Origin: Gilliamella apicola | GTDB lineage: Bacteria; Pseudomonadota; Gammaproteobacteria; Enterobacterales; Orbaceae | Assembly (NCBI RefSeq): GCF_003202915.1 | Contig: NZ_QGLP01000003.1 | Coordinates: 1 to 64,000, forward strand | Length of the DNA: 64,000 nt | Reading direction: 5' to 3' | Shown here: positions 18,747-30,255 of the stretch, piece by piece | How the letters are laid out: each line of letters opens with the position of its first letter | Numbering within the stretch: position 1 is the stretch's first letter | Translations under genes and position numbers: made by a program | The notes under the pieces: generated by a model | Told to the model about the DNA's origin: nothing | The model's database searches: none | Seen by the model: the letters and a program-made list of their open reading frames with translations, nothing else

Positions 18747-19508
18747 CTATCTACCTAACCATCCACCATCAACAGCAATGGTAAAACCATTGATATAATC
18801 AGATGCACTAGAGGATAAGAATACTGCGGCACCACCCAAATCCTCAGGATTTCCCCATCGTCCGGCCGGAATCCGTTCTAGAATTTGACGATTACGCGTT
18901 TCATCATTCATCAATGCCGTATTCATTTCGGTAGCAATATAACCAGGGGCGATACAATTGATGGTAATCCCCTTAGATGCCCATTCATTGGATAGTGATT
19001 TTGAAAAACCAGCCACTGCCGATTTAGCAGCTGTATAAGCTGGGATGGTATATCCGCCTTGGAACGCCAATAAAGAAGCAATATTGACTATTTTTCCGTA
19101 ACCTTGCTCAATCATGTGTTTACCCACTTGTTGACACATAAAAAATACTGCATTCATATTAATATTAATGACGAGATCCCAATCATTTTTCGGAAAATCA
19201 ACGGAAGGGTGACGACGCTGTATACCGGCATTATTGATTAAAATATCAATATGTTGGTATTTTTTAATGATATCCGAAATAAGATTTTCATATTTATCAA
19301 AGTTAGCTAGGTCAAATGTAATAGTTTCACAAGATACGTTATATTGTTTTATCGCTAACTCAGTTTGTTCATCACGAGCAACATCGATGATAATAATATT
19401 AGCGCCGGCATTAGCTAAGCTCATTGCTAGAGATTTACCTATTCCGCGAGAGGCTCCTGTCACAATGGCGTTTTTACCGGTTAAGTCAAAAGGGTTTTTA
19501 TTTTTCAT
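18747..19508 (-). CDS. kduD: Short-chain dehydrogenase, KduD-like (2-deoxy-D-gluconate 3-dehydrogenase family)
   Basis: NAD(P)-dependent classical SDR. Cofactor motif TGASRGIG near residue 18, NNAG near residue 92, catalytic Ser in NIASLLAFQGG and Tyr-x3-Lys in YTAAKSAVAG; the ending SDYINGFTIAVDGGWLGR and ERIPAGRWG match KduD, which reduces 2,5-diketo-3-deoxygluconate to KDG in pectin breakdown. Length 253 equals E. coli KduD. Its placement next to kdgK supports the pathway. Other hexonate dehydrogenases (IdnO-type) are similar, so the substrate is not certain. Confidence 0.82.
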   Translation of the reverse strand: MKNKNPFDLTGKNAIVTGASRGIGKSLAMSLANAGANIIIIDVARDEQTELAIKQYNVSCETITFDLANFDKYENLISDIIKKYQHIDILINNAGIQRRHPSVDFPKNDWDLVININMNAVFFMCQQVGKHMIEQGYGKIVNIASLLAFQGGYTIPAYTAAKSAVAGFSKSLSNEWASKGITINCIAPGYIATEMNTALMNDETRNRQILERIPAGRWGNPEDLGGAAVFLSSSASDYINGFTIAVDGGWLGR

Positions 19509-19536
19509 AATGGTATACCTTAAATTTATAATCTTA

Positions 19537-20541
19537 TTAATCAGAAAATTTAAATATTGTTTTAATTACGTTTTCACCGGTTAAAGCATTAGCAAATCCT
19601 TGTTTTGCTTCCTCTGGAGGCAATATGGTGAGTAATTTTTTATATGGAAAATCTTGTTGTATGAATTGGATTGCAGTTTCAAAATCCCTTGCTTCATACA
19701 CTCTGGTACCAATGATGTTGAGTTCTTTAAACTCAATGTCGAGTAATTTAAATTCTGTAGGTTTTTTATATGAACCAACAATTTCAATCGTACCTTGAAC
19801 TCTGACTAAATCAGTTAATTGCAAAGCAACAGAAGGGTGTGCGGCACAGTCATAAACAATATCAGCACCGACTTGGTTGGTTAATTTTAATACTGTATTT
19901 AATACATCATCTTTTTTCGGGTTGATCACCGTAAAACCGAGATCTTTAGCTAAATTAATGCGGAAATCATTGGTTTCAATAACAATCACTTGTTTGGCGC
20001 CAGCTAGTTTCAGCACACTTGCTACACAAAGGCCAATTGTGCCAGCACCAAACACAACAACGCTATCACCTATCTTAAAAGGTGTTCTTGCTACAGCGTG
20101 AATACCTACCGCTAATGGTTCAACAAAAGCCCCCAAATCCATCGGAAAATCATTTGGTAAAACATGAATTTTACTTCTATCTACTTTCACATATTCAGCC
20201 ATCCCCCCAGCGGTATCGATGCCATAAAGTTTAAGTGTTTTACAGACATGACTATTACCTGATTCACACGCAGAACATTTACCGCAAGAAATAAGTGGGC
20301 GCACACATACTTTAGTTCCAGTTGGTAATTGCTCATCGCCATTAACGACATAACCTGAAAATTCATGACCTAATACTAATGGTGCTTTGGCTCTAGGATG
20401 TACCCCTAAATAAATATTAAGATCAGAACCACAAATTCCCGCATGACTTACTTTTATTAATACTTCATTTTCATTAACTACCGGTTCAACGGTTTGCTCA
20501 CAAGCTACATCATTTGGACCTTTATAAATTATCGCTTTCAT
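19537..20541 (-). CDS. Zinc-dependent alcohol dehydrogenase (sugar-acid/polyol type)
   Basis: Medium-chain dehydrogenase, 334 residues. The catalytic zinc ligands are Cys in HAGICGSD (near residue 37) and GHE (near residue 59); the structural zinc loop has four Cys (CGKCSACESGNSHVC, residues 91-105). The nucleotide motif GAGTIG lies near residue 165. Relatives include L-galactonate 5-dehydrogenase LgoD, galactitol-phosphate and threonine dehydrogenases. Within the KDG operon it may oxidise a hexonate to a keto acid feeding the pathway; the substrate is not known. Confidence 0.85.
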   Translation of the reverse strand: MKAIIYKGPNDVACEQTVEPVVNENEVLIKVSHAGICGSDLNIYLGVHPRAKAPLVLGHEFSGYVVNGDEQLPTGTKVCVRPLISCGKCSACESGNSHVCKTLKLYGIDTAGGMAEYVKVDRSKIHVLPNDFPMDLGAFVEPLAVGIHAVARTPFKIGDSVVVFGAGTIGLCVASVLKLAGAKQVIVIETNDFRINLAKDLGFTVINPKKDDVLNTVLKLTNQVGADIVYDCAAHPSVALQLTDLVRVQGTIEIVGSYKKPTEFKLLDIEFKELNIIGTRVYEARDFETAIQFIQQDFPYKKLLTILPPEEAKQGFANALTGENVIKTIFKFSD

Positions 20542-20570
20542 GTTTTATATCCTGTAATTGATAGATATTC

Positions 20571-21515
20571 TTATTTGTTTAAACAATAGAGTGGTTTTTC
20601 ACCCTTTGCTAAGCGGATTGCTTCTTCAGCCGCTTTTCTTTTTAAATCTTGTTGAGATTGTTCTGAATACCAAGCAGCATGAGGCGTAGCAATGAAATTA
20701 TCTAAGCTGAATAATTTTCTATCTGTTGGCGGTTCTTGCTTAAATACATCAAGCGCTGCACCAGCGATGGTATGATTTAATAATGCTTGATAAAGCGCTT
20801 CTTCATTTACAATGCCGCCTCTTGCGGTATTAACTAAATAGCAATTGCTTTTCATTTTTGAGAATTCTTTACTATCAATTAAGTTCTCGGTGCTCTTTGT
20901 TAATGGTAAATTAAGCGAAATAATATCTGAGTGGGCTAATAACTCGTCTAAACTAACAAAGTCGATATAATCTGGAAGTTGCTCTTTTTTAGCTAACGGG
21001 TCAAAACCAATTACTTTTAATCCAATACCATGAAGTTTTTTGGCTAATGACAAGCCAATTCTTCCTAAACCAACAATGCCAACAGTTTGTTCTTGTAATC
21101 GATAAATAGGAATAGCTTTTTCATAAGCCCAAATATTGCTTTTTGTATCTTTTATCAACAATGGCAACTTTCTGGCTAAAGCCATAATAAGAGCCAAGGC
21201 GTGATCAGCAACTTCATTTGTTCCATAATCAGGGACATTACAAACCGCTACGTTATTTTTAGTTGCTGACTCAATATCAATGGTATTAACACCAACACCA
21301 TAACGGACAACACCTTTTAAATTTTTTAAAGAACTCAATACGTTATGGGAAATAGTCGCATATTGTAAAATCAATGCATCTGCATCGTGACAAGATCGAA
21401 TAATATCTTCGGGTTGTGTGACGTTTAAGATTTCAAAATCCACACCCTCTTTAGTAAAAGTCTTTTTTTCAATGTCCATGGATTCATGGTCACAATCTGT
21501 AATATAAATCTTCAT
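20571..21515 (-). CDS. D-2-hydroxyacid dehydrogenase (SerA/GhrB-like)
   Basis: NAD-linked D-isomer-specific 2-hydroxyacid dehydrogenase, 314 residues. It shows VGIVGLGRIGLSLAKKLHG (Rossmann motif, near residue 144), the catalytic Arg in VNTARGGIVNEEAL (near residue 234), Glu in KQEPPTD and His in ATPHAAWYS. Possible jobs are reduction of 2-keto acids or oxidation of 2-hydroxy hexonates next to KDG metabolism. First gene of the minus-strand operon; an IclR-type palindrome lies 20 bases before its ATG, so it is under the same control as kdgT. Confidence 0.85.
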   Translation of the reverse strand: MKIYITDCDHESMDIEKKTFTKEGVDFEILNVTQPEDIIRSCHDADALILQYATISHNVLSSLKNLKGVVRYGVGVNTIDIESATKNNVAVCNVPDYGTNEVADHALALIMALARKLPLLIKDTKSNIWAYEKAIPIYRLQEQTVGIVGLGRIGLSLAKKLHGIGLKVIGFDPLAKKEQLPDYIDFVSLDELLAHSDIISLNLPLTKSTENLIDSKEFSKMKSNCYLVNTARGGIVNEEALYQALLNHTIAGAALDVFKQEPPTDRKLFSLDNFIATPHAAWYSEQSQQDLKRKAAEEAIRLAKGEKPLYCLNK

Positions 21516-21534
21516 TCGTTTACCTCTGTTAAAT

Positions 21535-21547
21535 GGAATATCATTCC
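21535..21547. promoter_or_regulatory. Putative IclR/KdgR-type operator, left
   Basis: GGAATATCATTCC, an imperfect palindrome (GGAAT-N3-ATTCC), 20 bases before the hydroxyacid dehydrogenase ATG. It is the exact reverse complement of the site at 21884-21896. IclR-family operators commonly have this form. Confidence 0.75.
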
Positions 21548-21573
21548 GAAATAATCATAATTAAGAATTTAAA

Positions 21574-21586
21574 AGAATGATATTTC
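21574..21586. promoter_or_regulatory. Putative IclR/KdgR-type operator, degenerate
   Basis: AGAATGATATTTC differs at two positions from GGAATGATATTCC and lies between the left operator and the left CRP site. Confidence 0.5.
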
Positions 21587-21597
21587 ATTTATTATTT

Positions 21598-21617
21598 ATT
21601 GTGATCTGCGTCACATA
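21598..21617. promoter_or_regulatory. CRP site serving the leftward operon
   Basis: TGTGA-TCTGCG-TCACA (21600-21615) is a full match to the CRP consensus, centred about 92 bases upstream of the leftward start codon. Confidence 0.85.
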
Positions 21618-21814
21618 AAATTTTAATCCATTATTAACATCATAAATATTAACCATTTGTTTATTTTGTTTTTATTTATATATTTTATTGTTTGGCGTTT
21701 TTTTACTATTTTTTCTATCGCTAGCTTTTATAAACAATATTCAATCGAGTTTGTTAATTTAATTAATTTATCAATTAAAAAAATAATATTAAAAAATAAT
21801 ATGTTGATTTTTAA

Positions 21815-21834
21815 TTGGTGATGTTTATCACAAA
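21815..21834. promoter_or_regulatory. CRP-like site serving kdgT
   Basis: TTGGTGA-TGTTTA-TCACAA: core GGTGA-N6-TCACA at 21817-21832, one base off consensus. It lies 52 bases upstream of the right palindrome. Confidence 0.72.
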
Positions 21835-21883
21835 ATTAAGAATCAAAATTGATTTTATTTTATTATTTTGTATATTCAAAAAA

Positions 21884-21896
21884 GGAATGATATTCC
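21884..21896. promoter_or_regulatory. Putative IclR/KdgR-type operator, right
   Basis: GGAATGATATTCC, reverse complement of the left operator, 86 bases before the kdgT ATG, where it would overlap or follow the promoter. Confidence 0.75.
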
Positions 21897-21981
21897 GAAT
21901 ATGTAATTTTGCTTAAAGTGTTTTTTATGTAAGTTAAATTAATTTATTTAAATCATATTGTTAATTTTTAGGAATGTATAA

Positions 21982-22980
21982 ATGAAAATAAAAAAGTTTA
22001 TTGATAAAGTCCCAGGAGGATTAATGTTAATTCCTCTTTTTCTTGGCGCCTTATGTAATACGGTTTTTCCTGGTGGAGGAAAATATTTAGGATCTTTTTC
22101 TAATGGATTAATTTCAGGAACAGTACCTATATTAGCCGTATGGTTTTTTTGTATGGGAGCTTCTATTGAGCTTAAAGCTACTGGCATGATGCTAAGAAAA
22201 TCAGGTGTATTAGTCGTCACTAAAATCGCGACCGCATGGTTTGTAGCCCTTATTGCCGGTACTTTTTGGACGAATGGTTATATGGTAGAAGGTGGCATAT
22301 TTGCTGGTTTCTCAATTCTTGCCTTAGTTGCTTCAATGGATATGACTAATGGTGGTTTATATGCTGCTTTGATGAATCAGTATGGTTCAAAAGAAGAAGC
22401 CGGTGCTTTTGTATTAATGTCTTTAGAATCAGGCCCACTAATGACAATGGTTATTTTGGGGACTTCTGGCGTTGCTTCATTTGAACCAAGACTGTTTGTT
22501 GGTGCGGTATTACCTTTCTTAATTGGTTTTATGCTTGGTAATTTAGACTCTGATCTTCGAAAATTATTTGGTAACGCAGTACAGACATTAATTCCGTTCT
22601 TTGCTTTTGCACTAGGTAATAGCATAAAACTACAGGTTATTTTTGAAACAGGTTTAGCCGGAATTTTATTAGGCTTATTAGTCATAGTTATTACCGGTAT
22701 TCCGCTTATCTTATCTGATAAATTTCTTGGTAAAGGAAATGGTACCGCGGGGGTTGCTGCCTCGAGTTCTGCAGGGGCCGCTGTGGCAACACCTTTATTG
22801 ATTGCTGAAATGGTACCTGAGTTTGCTCCTGTTGCTTCTGCGGCAACGGCAATGGTAGCTACAAGTGTGATTGTTACATCAGTTGTGGTACCAATTATCA
22901 CTTCAATTTGGGCAAAAAAATTCAATCCAAATTTAATTAAAAATGAGGAAGAGTTAATTCCTTCGTCAAAAAGTGAATAA
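21982..22980 (+). CDS. kdgT: 2-keto-3-deoxygluconate permease KdgT
   Basis: Proton-linked KDG importer of the KdgT family, about ten hydrophobic segments over 332 residues. It keeps family features: the N-terminal [36 protein letters not shown] near residue 130, and the Gly/Ala-rich [20 protein letters not shown] near residue 258. E. coli KdgT has 327 residues. It is the start of the rightward unit with a small secreted protein and faces the kdgK operon, giving import plus phosphorylation of KDG. Confidence 0.94.
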   Translation: MKIKKFIDKVPGGLMLIPLFLGALCNTVFPGGGKYLGSFSNGLISGTVPILAVWFFCMGASIELKATGMMLRKSGVLVVTKIATAWFVALIAGTFWTNGYMVEGGIFAGFSILALVASMDMTNGGLYAALMNQYGSKEEAGAFVLMSLESGPLMTMVILGTSGVASFEPRLFVGAVLPFLIGFMLGNLDSDLRKLFGNAVQTLIPFFAFALGNSIKLQVIFETGLAGILLGLLVIVITGIPLILSDKFLGKGNGTAGVAASSSAGAAVATPLLIAEMVPEFAPVASAATAMVATSVIVTSVVVPIITSIWAKKFNPNLIKNEEELIPSSKSE

Positions 22981-23005
22981 ACAAAAGTAATTAGGGAGAA
23001 ATAGT

Positions 23006-23440
23006 ATGAAAAAAATTTTAAGTTTTATGTTAGTTATCGTGTTATCAATTGGTTATAGTCATGCCGCTACTCCAAATCAAAGCACGGTAGAACAAGCTGT
23101 AGAAACTATGCGATTAGCCATGCTTAGTGCCGATAAAGCACAGTTAGAAAATGTTGCATTACCTTCATTAACTTATGGCCATTCTAGTGCTATTATTGAG
23201 AATAAAGCAGAATTTGTTGATGCAATAGTCAGTGGACGTTCTGGTTTTACCACGCTTGAATTTCAAGATCAAACCATCACGACTGAAGGTGATACCGCCA
23301 TTGTTAGGCACGTTTTTTCTGCTGATACCAACAATAGTGGTAAAATCGGTAAAGTAAAAATTGGTGTGATGTTAGTCTTCAAAAAAGTTGATAGTGATTG
23401 GAAACTACTCGCACGTCAAGCCTATAAACTTCCACAATAA
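23006..23440 (+). CDS. Secreted SnoaL/NTF2-like protein (DUF4440 type)
   Basis: Signal peptide of about 20 residues (cleaved near SHA/AT), then one small NTF2-like cone fold: helices from residues 28-58 followed by strands FVDAIVSGRSGFTTLEF, TIVRHVFSA, and the terminal VMLVFKKVDSDWKLLARQAYKL. 144 residues. It is 25 bases downstream of kdgT with its own AGGGAGAA ribosome-binding site, so it should be co-expressed with KDG transport. Proteins of this fold bind or isomerise small molecules; the role here is unknown, perhaps in handling a periplasmic sugar acid. Confidence 0.82.
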   Translation: MKKILSFMLVIVLSIGYSHAATPNQSTVEQAVETMRLAMLSADKAQLENVALPSLTYGHSSAIIENKAEFVDAIVSGRSGFTTLEFQDQTITTEGDTAIVRHVFSADTNNSGKIGKVKIGVMLVFKKVDSDWKLLARQAYKLPQ

Positions 23441-23450
23441 TAAATATCAA

Positions 23451-23490
23451 TAAGCGTTACGATCAATATTTATTTGATTAGTAACGCTTA
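23451..23490 (+). terminator. Hairpin after the kdgT unit
   Basis: TAAGCGTTAC (23451-23460) and GTAACGCTTA (23481-23490) form a perfect 10-bp stem; the loop contains a second short stem (ATCAA/TTGAT). It is followed by CTTTGGGTAATTTTT rather than a clean T run, but its position fits an end of the kdgT transcript. Confidence 0.65.
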
Positions 23491-23507
23491 CTTTGGGTAA
23501 TTTTTAG

Positions 23508-24847
<1,340 letters not shown>

Positions 24848-24848
24848 G

Positions 24849-25319
24849 TTAGACTGTTTTTTGGGGTTTTGCATAATTGCCTAGGATGAATAATCCAATA
24901 CCTAAACAAATTGCACAATCGGCAATATTAAAAGTTGGATAATGCCAATCACCAAAATTGACATCTAGAAAATCGACCACAAAGCCATGATAAAGCCGAT
25001 CAAACAGGTTTCCTAAGGCGCCACCTAAAATCAACGCTAATGAAATGTTTTCTAATTTTTGTTGTCGGTTATTGCGGTATAGCATATAGACAATCACTAC
25101 ACTGACAACAAATGCCACTGCGGCAAGCATCCAACGCTGACCTTCAAAAATACTGAAAGCAGCCCCGATATTGTGTACATAGGTGATCGAAAAGAAGGGC
25201 AAAAGATTTACTGATTCATATAAGAAAAAGTGGTTAAGAATCCAAAACTTACTTGCGATATCTATCACAAAAACGATTACCGCAAATAATAACCAGTAAA
25301 GTCCGGTATCTTTTTTCAT
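24849..25319 (-). CDS. lspA: Lipoprotein signal peptidase LspA
   Basis: Membrane aspartyl peptidase that cleaves prolipoprotein signal peptides. Four membrane segments over 156 residues; catalytic Asp motifs [11 protein letters not shown] and [10 protein letters not shown]...FNIADCAI are complete. Part of ribF-ileS-lspA-ispH on the minus strand. Confidence 0.96.
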   Translation of the reverse strand: MKKDTGLYWLLFAVIVFVIDIASKFWILNHFFLYESVNLLPFFSITYVHNIGAAFSIFEGQRWMLAAVAFVVSVVIVYMLYRNNRQQKLENISLALILGGALGNLFDRLYHGFVVDFLDVNFGDWHYPTFNIADCAICLGIGLFILGNYAKPQKTV

Positions 25320-25416
25320 ATAGTTCTCATTATAATAATGCCGCCGACAATCGTCGGCGGTAAGTATACTTAATTGCTATAATATTATGTTTATAGCCCG
25401 GTTTATTTTTTATCAC

Positions 25417-28224
25417 TTAGGCAAAATGTCTAACTTCACCATTACCATGAATATTTTCTTCACAGCGTTTACATAAGTGAGTAGTTGGGTTGTTATCAAC
25501 GGTATAGTGCCAACAGCGAGGGCATTTATCGCCTTGGGCTTTAACAAGCTCAATTTTTAGACCTTGAATATCGCTTGGTACCGCTTGTTGTGGCGCGTTT
25601 TCTAAAGGTTTCACACTTGCTTGTGAAGTCAGTAATACGAACCGTAATTCGTTTTCTAATTTAGCTAGTGCTGTCGCAATTTCGCTATTGGCATAAAGTG
25701 TAACAGCAGCTTCAAGCGATCCACCAATAACTTTATCATTACGACCTTGCTCTAACACTTTGTTCACTTCACTACGAATAGTTAAAATTTGTGCCCAGTA
25801 AGCGCTATTTAGTGTTTCACTCTCAGACAGGCTGAATAGTGATGTGTACCATTCATCTTCAAACACAAATTCTGATTTTTCTGTTGCAGGTAGATATTGC
25901 CAAATTTCATCTGCAGTAAATGATAAAACAGGTGCAATCCAACGAACCATTGCTTGCGCAATATGATATAAAGCCGTTTGACAGCTATGGCGCGCAATAC
26001 TATCGCTTTTCGCTGTATATTGTCGATCTTTGATAATATCTAAATAGAATGAACCCATCTCAATTGAGCAAAATTGCATAATGCGTTGTACAACTCTATG
26101 GAAATCGTAGTTTTCATAAGCTTGAATGATCTGTTCTTGAGCCTCTTTTGCCACACTGACTGCCCAGCGATCAAGTACAACCATATCTTCTGGTTTAACC
26201 ATATCTTTAGCTGGATCGAAGCCATTTAAGTTAGCCAGTAAGAAACGGGCGGTATTACGAATACGACGATAACTATCGGCGGCACGTTTAATAATTTCAT
26301 CCGAATAGCTCATTTCACCCGAATAATCGGTTGAAGCAATCCACAATCGTAGAATATCGGCACCTAATTTATTCATTACCTCTTGTGGTGTAACGATATT
26401 ACCTAGCGATTTAGACATTTTACGACCTTGTCCATCGACCACAAAGCCATGTGTTAATACTTGTTTATAAGGTGCTTTGTTATCAATTGCCGTAGACAAC
26501 ATTAACGAAGACATAAACCAACCACGGTGTTGATCTGAACCTTCTAAGTACATATCGGCTTCGTGGCCAGCAAATTCAGGACGAACCCCGACAACAGAGT
26601 AAAAAGTTGAACCTGAATCAAACCATACATCTAGCGTATCTGGTACTTTACGATAATCATCCGCATCGGGGCCTAATAGATCTTTAATATCGGCATCCCA
26701 CCATGCTTGAATACCGTTTTGCTCCACCAATTTCGCCACTTTTTCGACTAACTGTAATGTGTCTGGATGTAACTCTTCAGTCTCTTTGTGTACAAATAGC
26801 GTCATTGGTACACCCCAGGTACGTTGACGTGAGATACACCAATCAGGGCGGTTAGCTACCATGGTTTCAATTCGAGCTTGTCCCCAATCTGGAATCCAAC
26901 GAACTTGTTTAATCTCTTTTAGTGATTGTGCACGTAAACCTTGTTTATCCATGCTGATAAACCATTGTGGTGTTGCACGGTAGATAACAGGGGTTTTATG
27001 TCGCCAACAGCATGGGTAGCTATGTTCAATATTTTCAAAGTGTAGTAATGCATTATGTTCTTTTAATAATTCAATTACTACTTTATTGGCTTTAAAAACG
27101 AATAAGCCATCTAAACCAGCGCCAGTTCCAGGTAAGTAACAACCATTACCACCAACAGGATTAGCGACTTCAAGATCATATTTTTGACCAACGATAAAGT
27201 CTTCTGCACCGTGACCTGGCGCAGTATGCACAGCACCAGTACCAGCATCAACCGTAACATGCTCACCAAGTACAATTGGCTCATCAAAATCGAGGAACGG
27301 ATGTTTGAATCGCAATAATTCAAGCGCATCACCTTGGCAAGCGCCTAAGATTTTCCAATCAGTTATTTCAGCGCGTTTCATTACTGATTCCACTAAATCG
27401 GCAGCTAAAATTAAGCACTCTTTATCATTGATTTGGACTAATTGATATTCTACTGTTGCATTAAGTGCAATTCCTCGGCTAGCTGGAAGTGTCCATGGTG
27501 TAGTGGTCCAGATAACGGCATAAATGGTTAAATCGGTATTGATACCAAATTTACTCGCTACCGCTTGATTGTCGGTGGCTCGGAATTTGACATCAATTGC
27601 TGGTGATGATTTATCATAATATTCAACTTCGGCTTCAGCTAACGCTGACATACAATCGGTACACCAATAAACTGGTTTAGCACCTTTGACTAAATGACCA
27701 TTTTCAATCACTCTACCTAAAGCCCGAATAATATTCGCCTCAGTATCATAGTTCATTGTACGATATGGGTTTTGCCAATCGCCAAGTACACCCATACGAA
27801 TAAAATCAGCTTTTTGTAGTTCAACTTGTGAAGCAGCGTAATCGCGGCAAATCTGGCGAAACTCGGCCGGTGTTACTTTTACGCCAGGTTTACCAACTTG
27901 TTCTTCAACTTTTTGCTCAATCGGCAAACCATGACAATCCCATCCTGGAATATACGGGGAGTCATAACCACTCAAGCCTTTTGATTTGATAATAATATCT
28001 TTAATTATTTTATTAACGGCATGACCAATATGAAGTTTTCCGTTTGCATAAGGAGGGCCATCATGCAAAATAAAGGTTTTTTTACCTTTTTTCACTTGAC
28101 GGATTTTGCGATAAAGTTCTTTATCGTACCAATTTTGCAACATTGCCGGTTCACGTTTAGCAAGATCACCTCGCATAGGGAATCCGGTTTCCGGTAAATT
28201 CAATGTATTTTTATAGTCTGTCAT
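25417..28224 (-). CDS. ileS: Isoleucyl-tRNA synthetase IleS
   Basis: Class I aminoacyl-tRNA synthetase with CP1 editing domain. HIGH motif region [13 protein letters not shown] near residue 58, editing-domain [11 protein letters not shown] and [17 protein letters not shown] motif [10 protein letters not shown] near residue 602, and a C-terminal zinc finger with Cys pairs CPRC and CKRC. Length 935 matches E. coli (938). It follows ribF by 37 bases and precedes lspA by 97. Confidence 0.98.
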   Translation of the reverse strand: MTDYKNTLNLPETGFPMRGDLAKREPAMLQNWYDKELYRKIRQVKKGKKTFILHDGPPYANGKLHIGHAVNKIIKDIIIKSKGLSGYDSPYIPGWDCHGLPIEQKVEEQVGKPGVKVTPAEFRQICRDYAASQVELQKADFIRMGVLGDWQNPYRTMNYDTEANIIRALGRVIENGHLVKGAKPVYWCTDCMSALAEAEVEYYDKSSPAIDVKFRATDNQAVASKFGINTDLTIYAVIWTTTPWTLPASRGIALNATVEYQLVQINDKECLILAADLVESVMKRAEITDWKILGACQGDALELLRFKHPFLDFDEPIVLGEHVTVDAGTGAVHTAPGHGAEDFIVGQKYDLEVANPVGGNGCYLPGTGAGLDGLFVFKANKVVIELLKEHNALLHFENIEHSYPCCWRHKTPVIYRATPQWFISMDKQGLRAQSLKEIKQVRWIPDWGQARIETMVANRPDWCISRQRTWGVPMTLFVHKETEELHPDTLQLVEKVAKLVEQNGIQAWWDADIKDLLGPDADDYRKVPDTLDVWFDSGSTFYSVVGVRPEFAGHEADMYLEGSDQHRGWFMSSLMLSTAIDNKAPYKQVLTHGFVVDGQGRKMSKSLGNIVTPQEVMNKLGADILRLWIASTDYSGEMSYSDEIIKRAADSYRRIRNTARFLLANLNGFDPAKDMVKPEDMVVLDRWAVSVAKEAQEQIIQAYENYDFHRVVQRIMQFCSIEMGSFYLDIIKDRQYTAKSDSIARHSCQTALYHIAQAMVRWIAPVLSFTADEIWQYLPATEKSEFVFEDEWYTSLFSLSESETLNSAYWAQILTIRSEVNKVLEQGRNDKVIGGSLEAAVTLYANSEIATALAKLENELRFVLLTSQASVKPLENAPQQAVPSDIQGLKIELVKAQGDKCPRCWHYTVDNNPTTHLCKRCEENIHGNGEVRHFA

Positions 28225-28261
28225 GCTAATTTATTCCAGTTAATTTTGTTGATACTACTTT

Positions 28262-29200
28262 TTAATTGGTTAATTTTGCACTGATCTGTTGCGCAGTGCA
28301 AACATCTTGTGCAATTTGTTGTTGTAAATCGGTTAGAGAATCAAATTTTTTCTCGTCGCGTAATTTACGAACAAAGGTAACGTCTAAATATTGTCCATAA
28401 ATATCACCTGAAAAGTCAAATAGATTCACCTCTAAAATCGCTTTTTTACCTTGAATAGTTGGTCTGATACCGATATTGGCAATACCATGATAATGTTGAT
28501 CATCACAATAATTCCTGACTTTAACCAAATAGACGCCTTGCAAAGCTGGCTTACTGCGATTTAAATGAATATTGGCTGTCGGGAAACCTAATTGTCTTGC
28601 CAACGCATTGCCATGAACCACCTTGCCTTGAATTGCGTAATCGCGGCCTAAAAGGCAATGAGCTAATTTAAAATCACTATTAAATAAAGCTTCACGAATC
28701 GCTGTGCTGCTGACTCTTAATGTGTTGTATACAAACGTTGGCATACTTTCTACGGCAAATTGATTATTATGCGTATACTGTTGTAAAAGAGTGATATCAC
28801 CTTTACGCTCATGGCCAAACCGGAAGTCATCACCAATAACAATATATTTAGCTTGTAATTGGTTTATCAACCAATCTTGAATAAAATTTGCGGCTGACAT
28901 ATTGGCAAAGGTTTGGGTAAATGGAACCGCGATAATATAGTCGATACCGAGTTTTTCGATTAACTGCACTTTTTCTTTAAATGACGTTAATCTTGCCGGA
29001 GCATTTTGTTTGCTAAAAAACTCTAAAGGTTGAGGTTCAAATAACATAACCACTGTTGGCAAGTTTAATTTCTTACCTTGTTCTATTAAATGGTTAATTA
29101 ATTGTTGGTGTCCTAAATGCACGCCATCAAAGTTGCCCAATGTAAGTACACATTGAGAAAATTGATTGTTTAAATTAGCTATACCGCGGATTATCTTCAT
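28262..29200 (-). CDS. ribF: Bifunctional riboflavin kinase/FAD synthetase RibF
   Basis: Makes FMN then FAD. N-terminal nucleotidyltransferase has LGNFDGVHLGHQQLI near residue 21 and VSSTAIREAL; C-terminal riboflavin-kinase domain has GRQLGFPTAN-type motif ARQLGFPTANIHL and ANIGIRPTI. Length 312 matches E. coli (313). First gene of the ileS-lspA-ispH operon as in enteric bacteria. Confidence 0.96.
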   Translation of the reverse strand: MKIIRGIANLNNQFSQCVLTLGNFDGVHLGHQQLINHLIEQGKKLNLPTVVMLFEPQPLEFFSKQNAPARLTSFKEKVQLIEKLGIDYIIAVPFTQTFANMSAANFIQDWLINQLQAKYIVIGDDFRFGHERKGDITLLQQYTHNNQFAVESMPTFVYNTLRVSSTAIREALFNSDFKLAHCLLGRDYAIQGKVVHGNALARQLGFPTANIHLNRSKPALQGVYLVKVRNYCDDQHYHGIANIGIRPTIQGKKAILEVNLFDFSGDIYGQYLDVTFVRKLRDEKKFDSLTDLQQQIAQDVCTAQQISAKLTN

Positions 29201-29324
29201 GAAAGCGTGTTATTAATTGTGATGTTTTAACATAAATAGTTGTGGATTATACCAATCTTTCGCAAAGATGCACCTAATATCAATAGGGCTTTTAGATAAG
29301 CAAAATTCTGTGATGAGTAAATTG

Positions 29325-29354
29325 AAAACGCTTGATGTGGATACCAAGCGTTTT
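29325..29354. terminator. Hairpin between folE and ribF
   Basis: AAAACGCTTG (29325-29334) and CAAGCGTTTT (29345-29354) form a perfect 10-bp stem. The position fits the end of folE (minus strand), although no clean T tract follows in that direction. Confidence 0.6.
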
Positions 29355-29389
29355 GGCATTTTTGCTACTGGATATTTCTGATGATTTTG

Positions 29390-30049
29390 TTAATAGTGTT
29401 TTAGCGCTCTTAAAAATTCTTGTCGAGTACTAGGATTCGTTTTAAATCCCCCACCTAATGCGGTGGTGGTGGTTAAACTATTGGAATCTTTAATACCACG
29501 AGCTTTCACACAATAATGGGTAGCGTCAATTGAAACGGCAACATTGACTGTTCCTAATAATGTTTGCAGGGCAACCAAAATTTGTTGGGTTAATCTTTCT
29601 TGTACTTGCGGGCGCTGGGAGAAAAATTCAACAATCCGATTAATCTTCGATAGACCGATCACTTTATCTTTTGGGATATAAGAAACGGTAGCTTTTCCGT
29701 CAATGGTAACAAAATGGTGTTCACAAACGCTGGTTAAAGTAATATCCCGAACGGTAATCATTTCATCAACCTGCATTTTGTTTTCAATCAGGGTAATTTT
29801 GGGAAAGTTATGATAGTTAAGTCCGGAAAAGATCTCATCAACATACATTTTGGCAACGCGATGTGGCGTTTCGCTAAGGCTATCATCACTCAAATCCAGC
29901 TCCATGAGTTTCATGATTTCGCGGAAATGTTCTTCAATTTTGGTTTTCCGTTCGTTACTGTCCATAGGTAAACGACATGATGGGGTTTCAAGATTTTTAG
30001 CTGCTAGTGCTTTTTTGACTTCTTGCGCAGCAAGACTTAATTCTGTCAT
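29390..30049 (-). CDS. folE: GTP cyclohydrolase I FolE
   Basis: First enzyme of tetrahydrofolate synthesis, converting GTP to dihydroneopterin triphosphate. Zinc and catalytic motifs are present: [20 protein letters not shown] near residue 108, [21 protein letters not shown] and [10 protein letters not shown]. Length 219 matches E. coli (222). Monocistronic between ribF and divergent polA. Confidence 0.97.
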   Translation of the reverse strand: MTELSLAAQEVKKALAAKNLETPSCRLPMDSNERKTKIEEHFREIMKLMELDLSDDSLSETPHRVAKMYVDEIFSGLNYHNFPKITLIENKMQVDEMITVRDITLTSVCEHHFVTIDGKATVSYIPKDKVIGLSKINRIVEFFSQRPQVQERLTQQILVALQTLLGTVNVAVSIDATHYCVKARGIKDSNSLTTTTALGGGFKTNPSTRQEFLRALKHY

Positions 30050-30255
30050 TTATTCAATACTCAGACGAAAATAGATATCGCATTATATAATACAGATATA
30101 GCGATATACAGTATTTTTAACCAATCAATTGAGGATAAAGCGTTAGCTATAGCGAATATTTTTATACTATATTATCGTGGTCCACAAGAATATTACTACT
30201 AATTAGGTTATACTGATAACAATTGCATAAAATAACATTTTTTAGGTAACTATTA

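Larger units (their letters stand above)
21516..21981. promoter_or_regulatory. Divergent control region of the KDG island
   Basis: 466 bases with no gene, extremely AT-rich, between the leftward five-gene operon and rightward kdgT. It holds two CRP-type sites (21600-21615 and 21817-21832) and three related GGAAT-type palindromes (21535-21547, 21574-21586, 21884-21896), arranged so each transcription unit has one CRP site and one or two palindromes. Confidence 0.8.

Noticed and set aside
29980..30255. Possible LexA box before polA (CTGTATAT...)
   Set aside because: The expected CTGT-N8-ACAG symmetry is not present.
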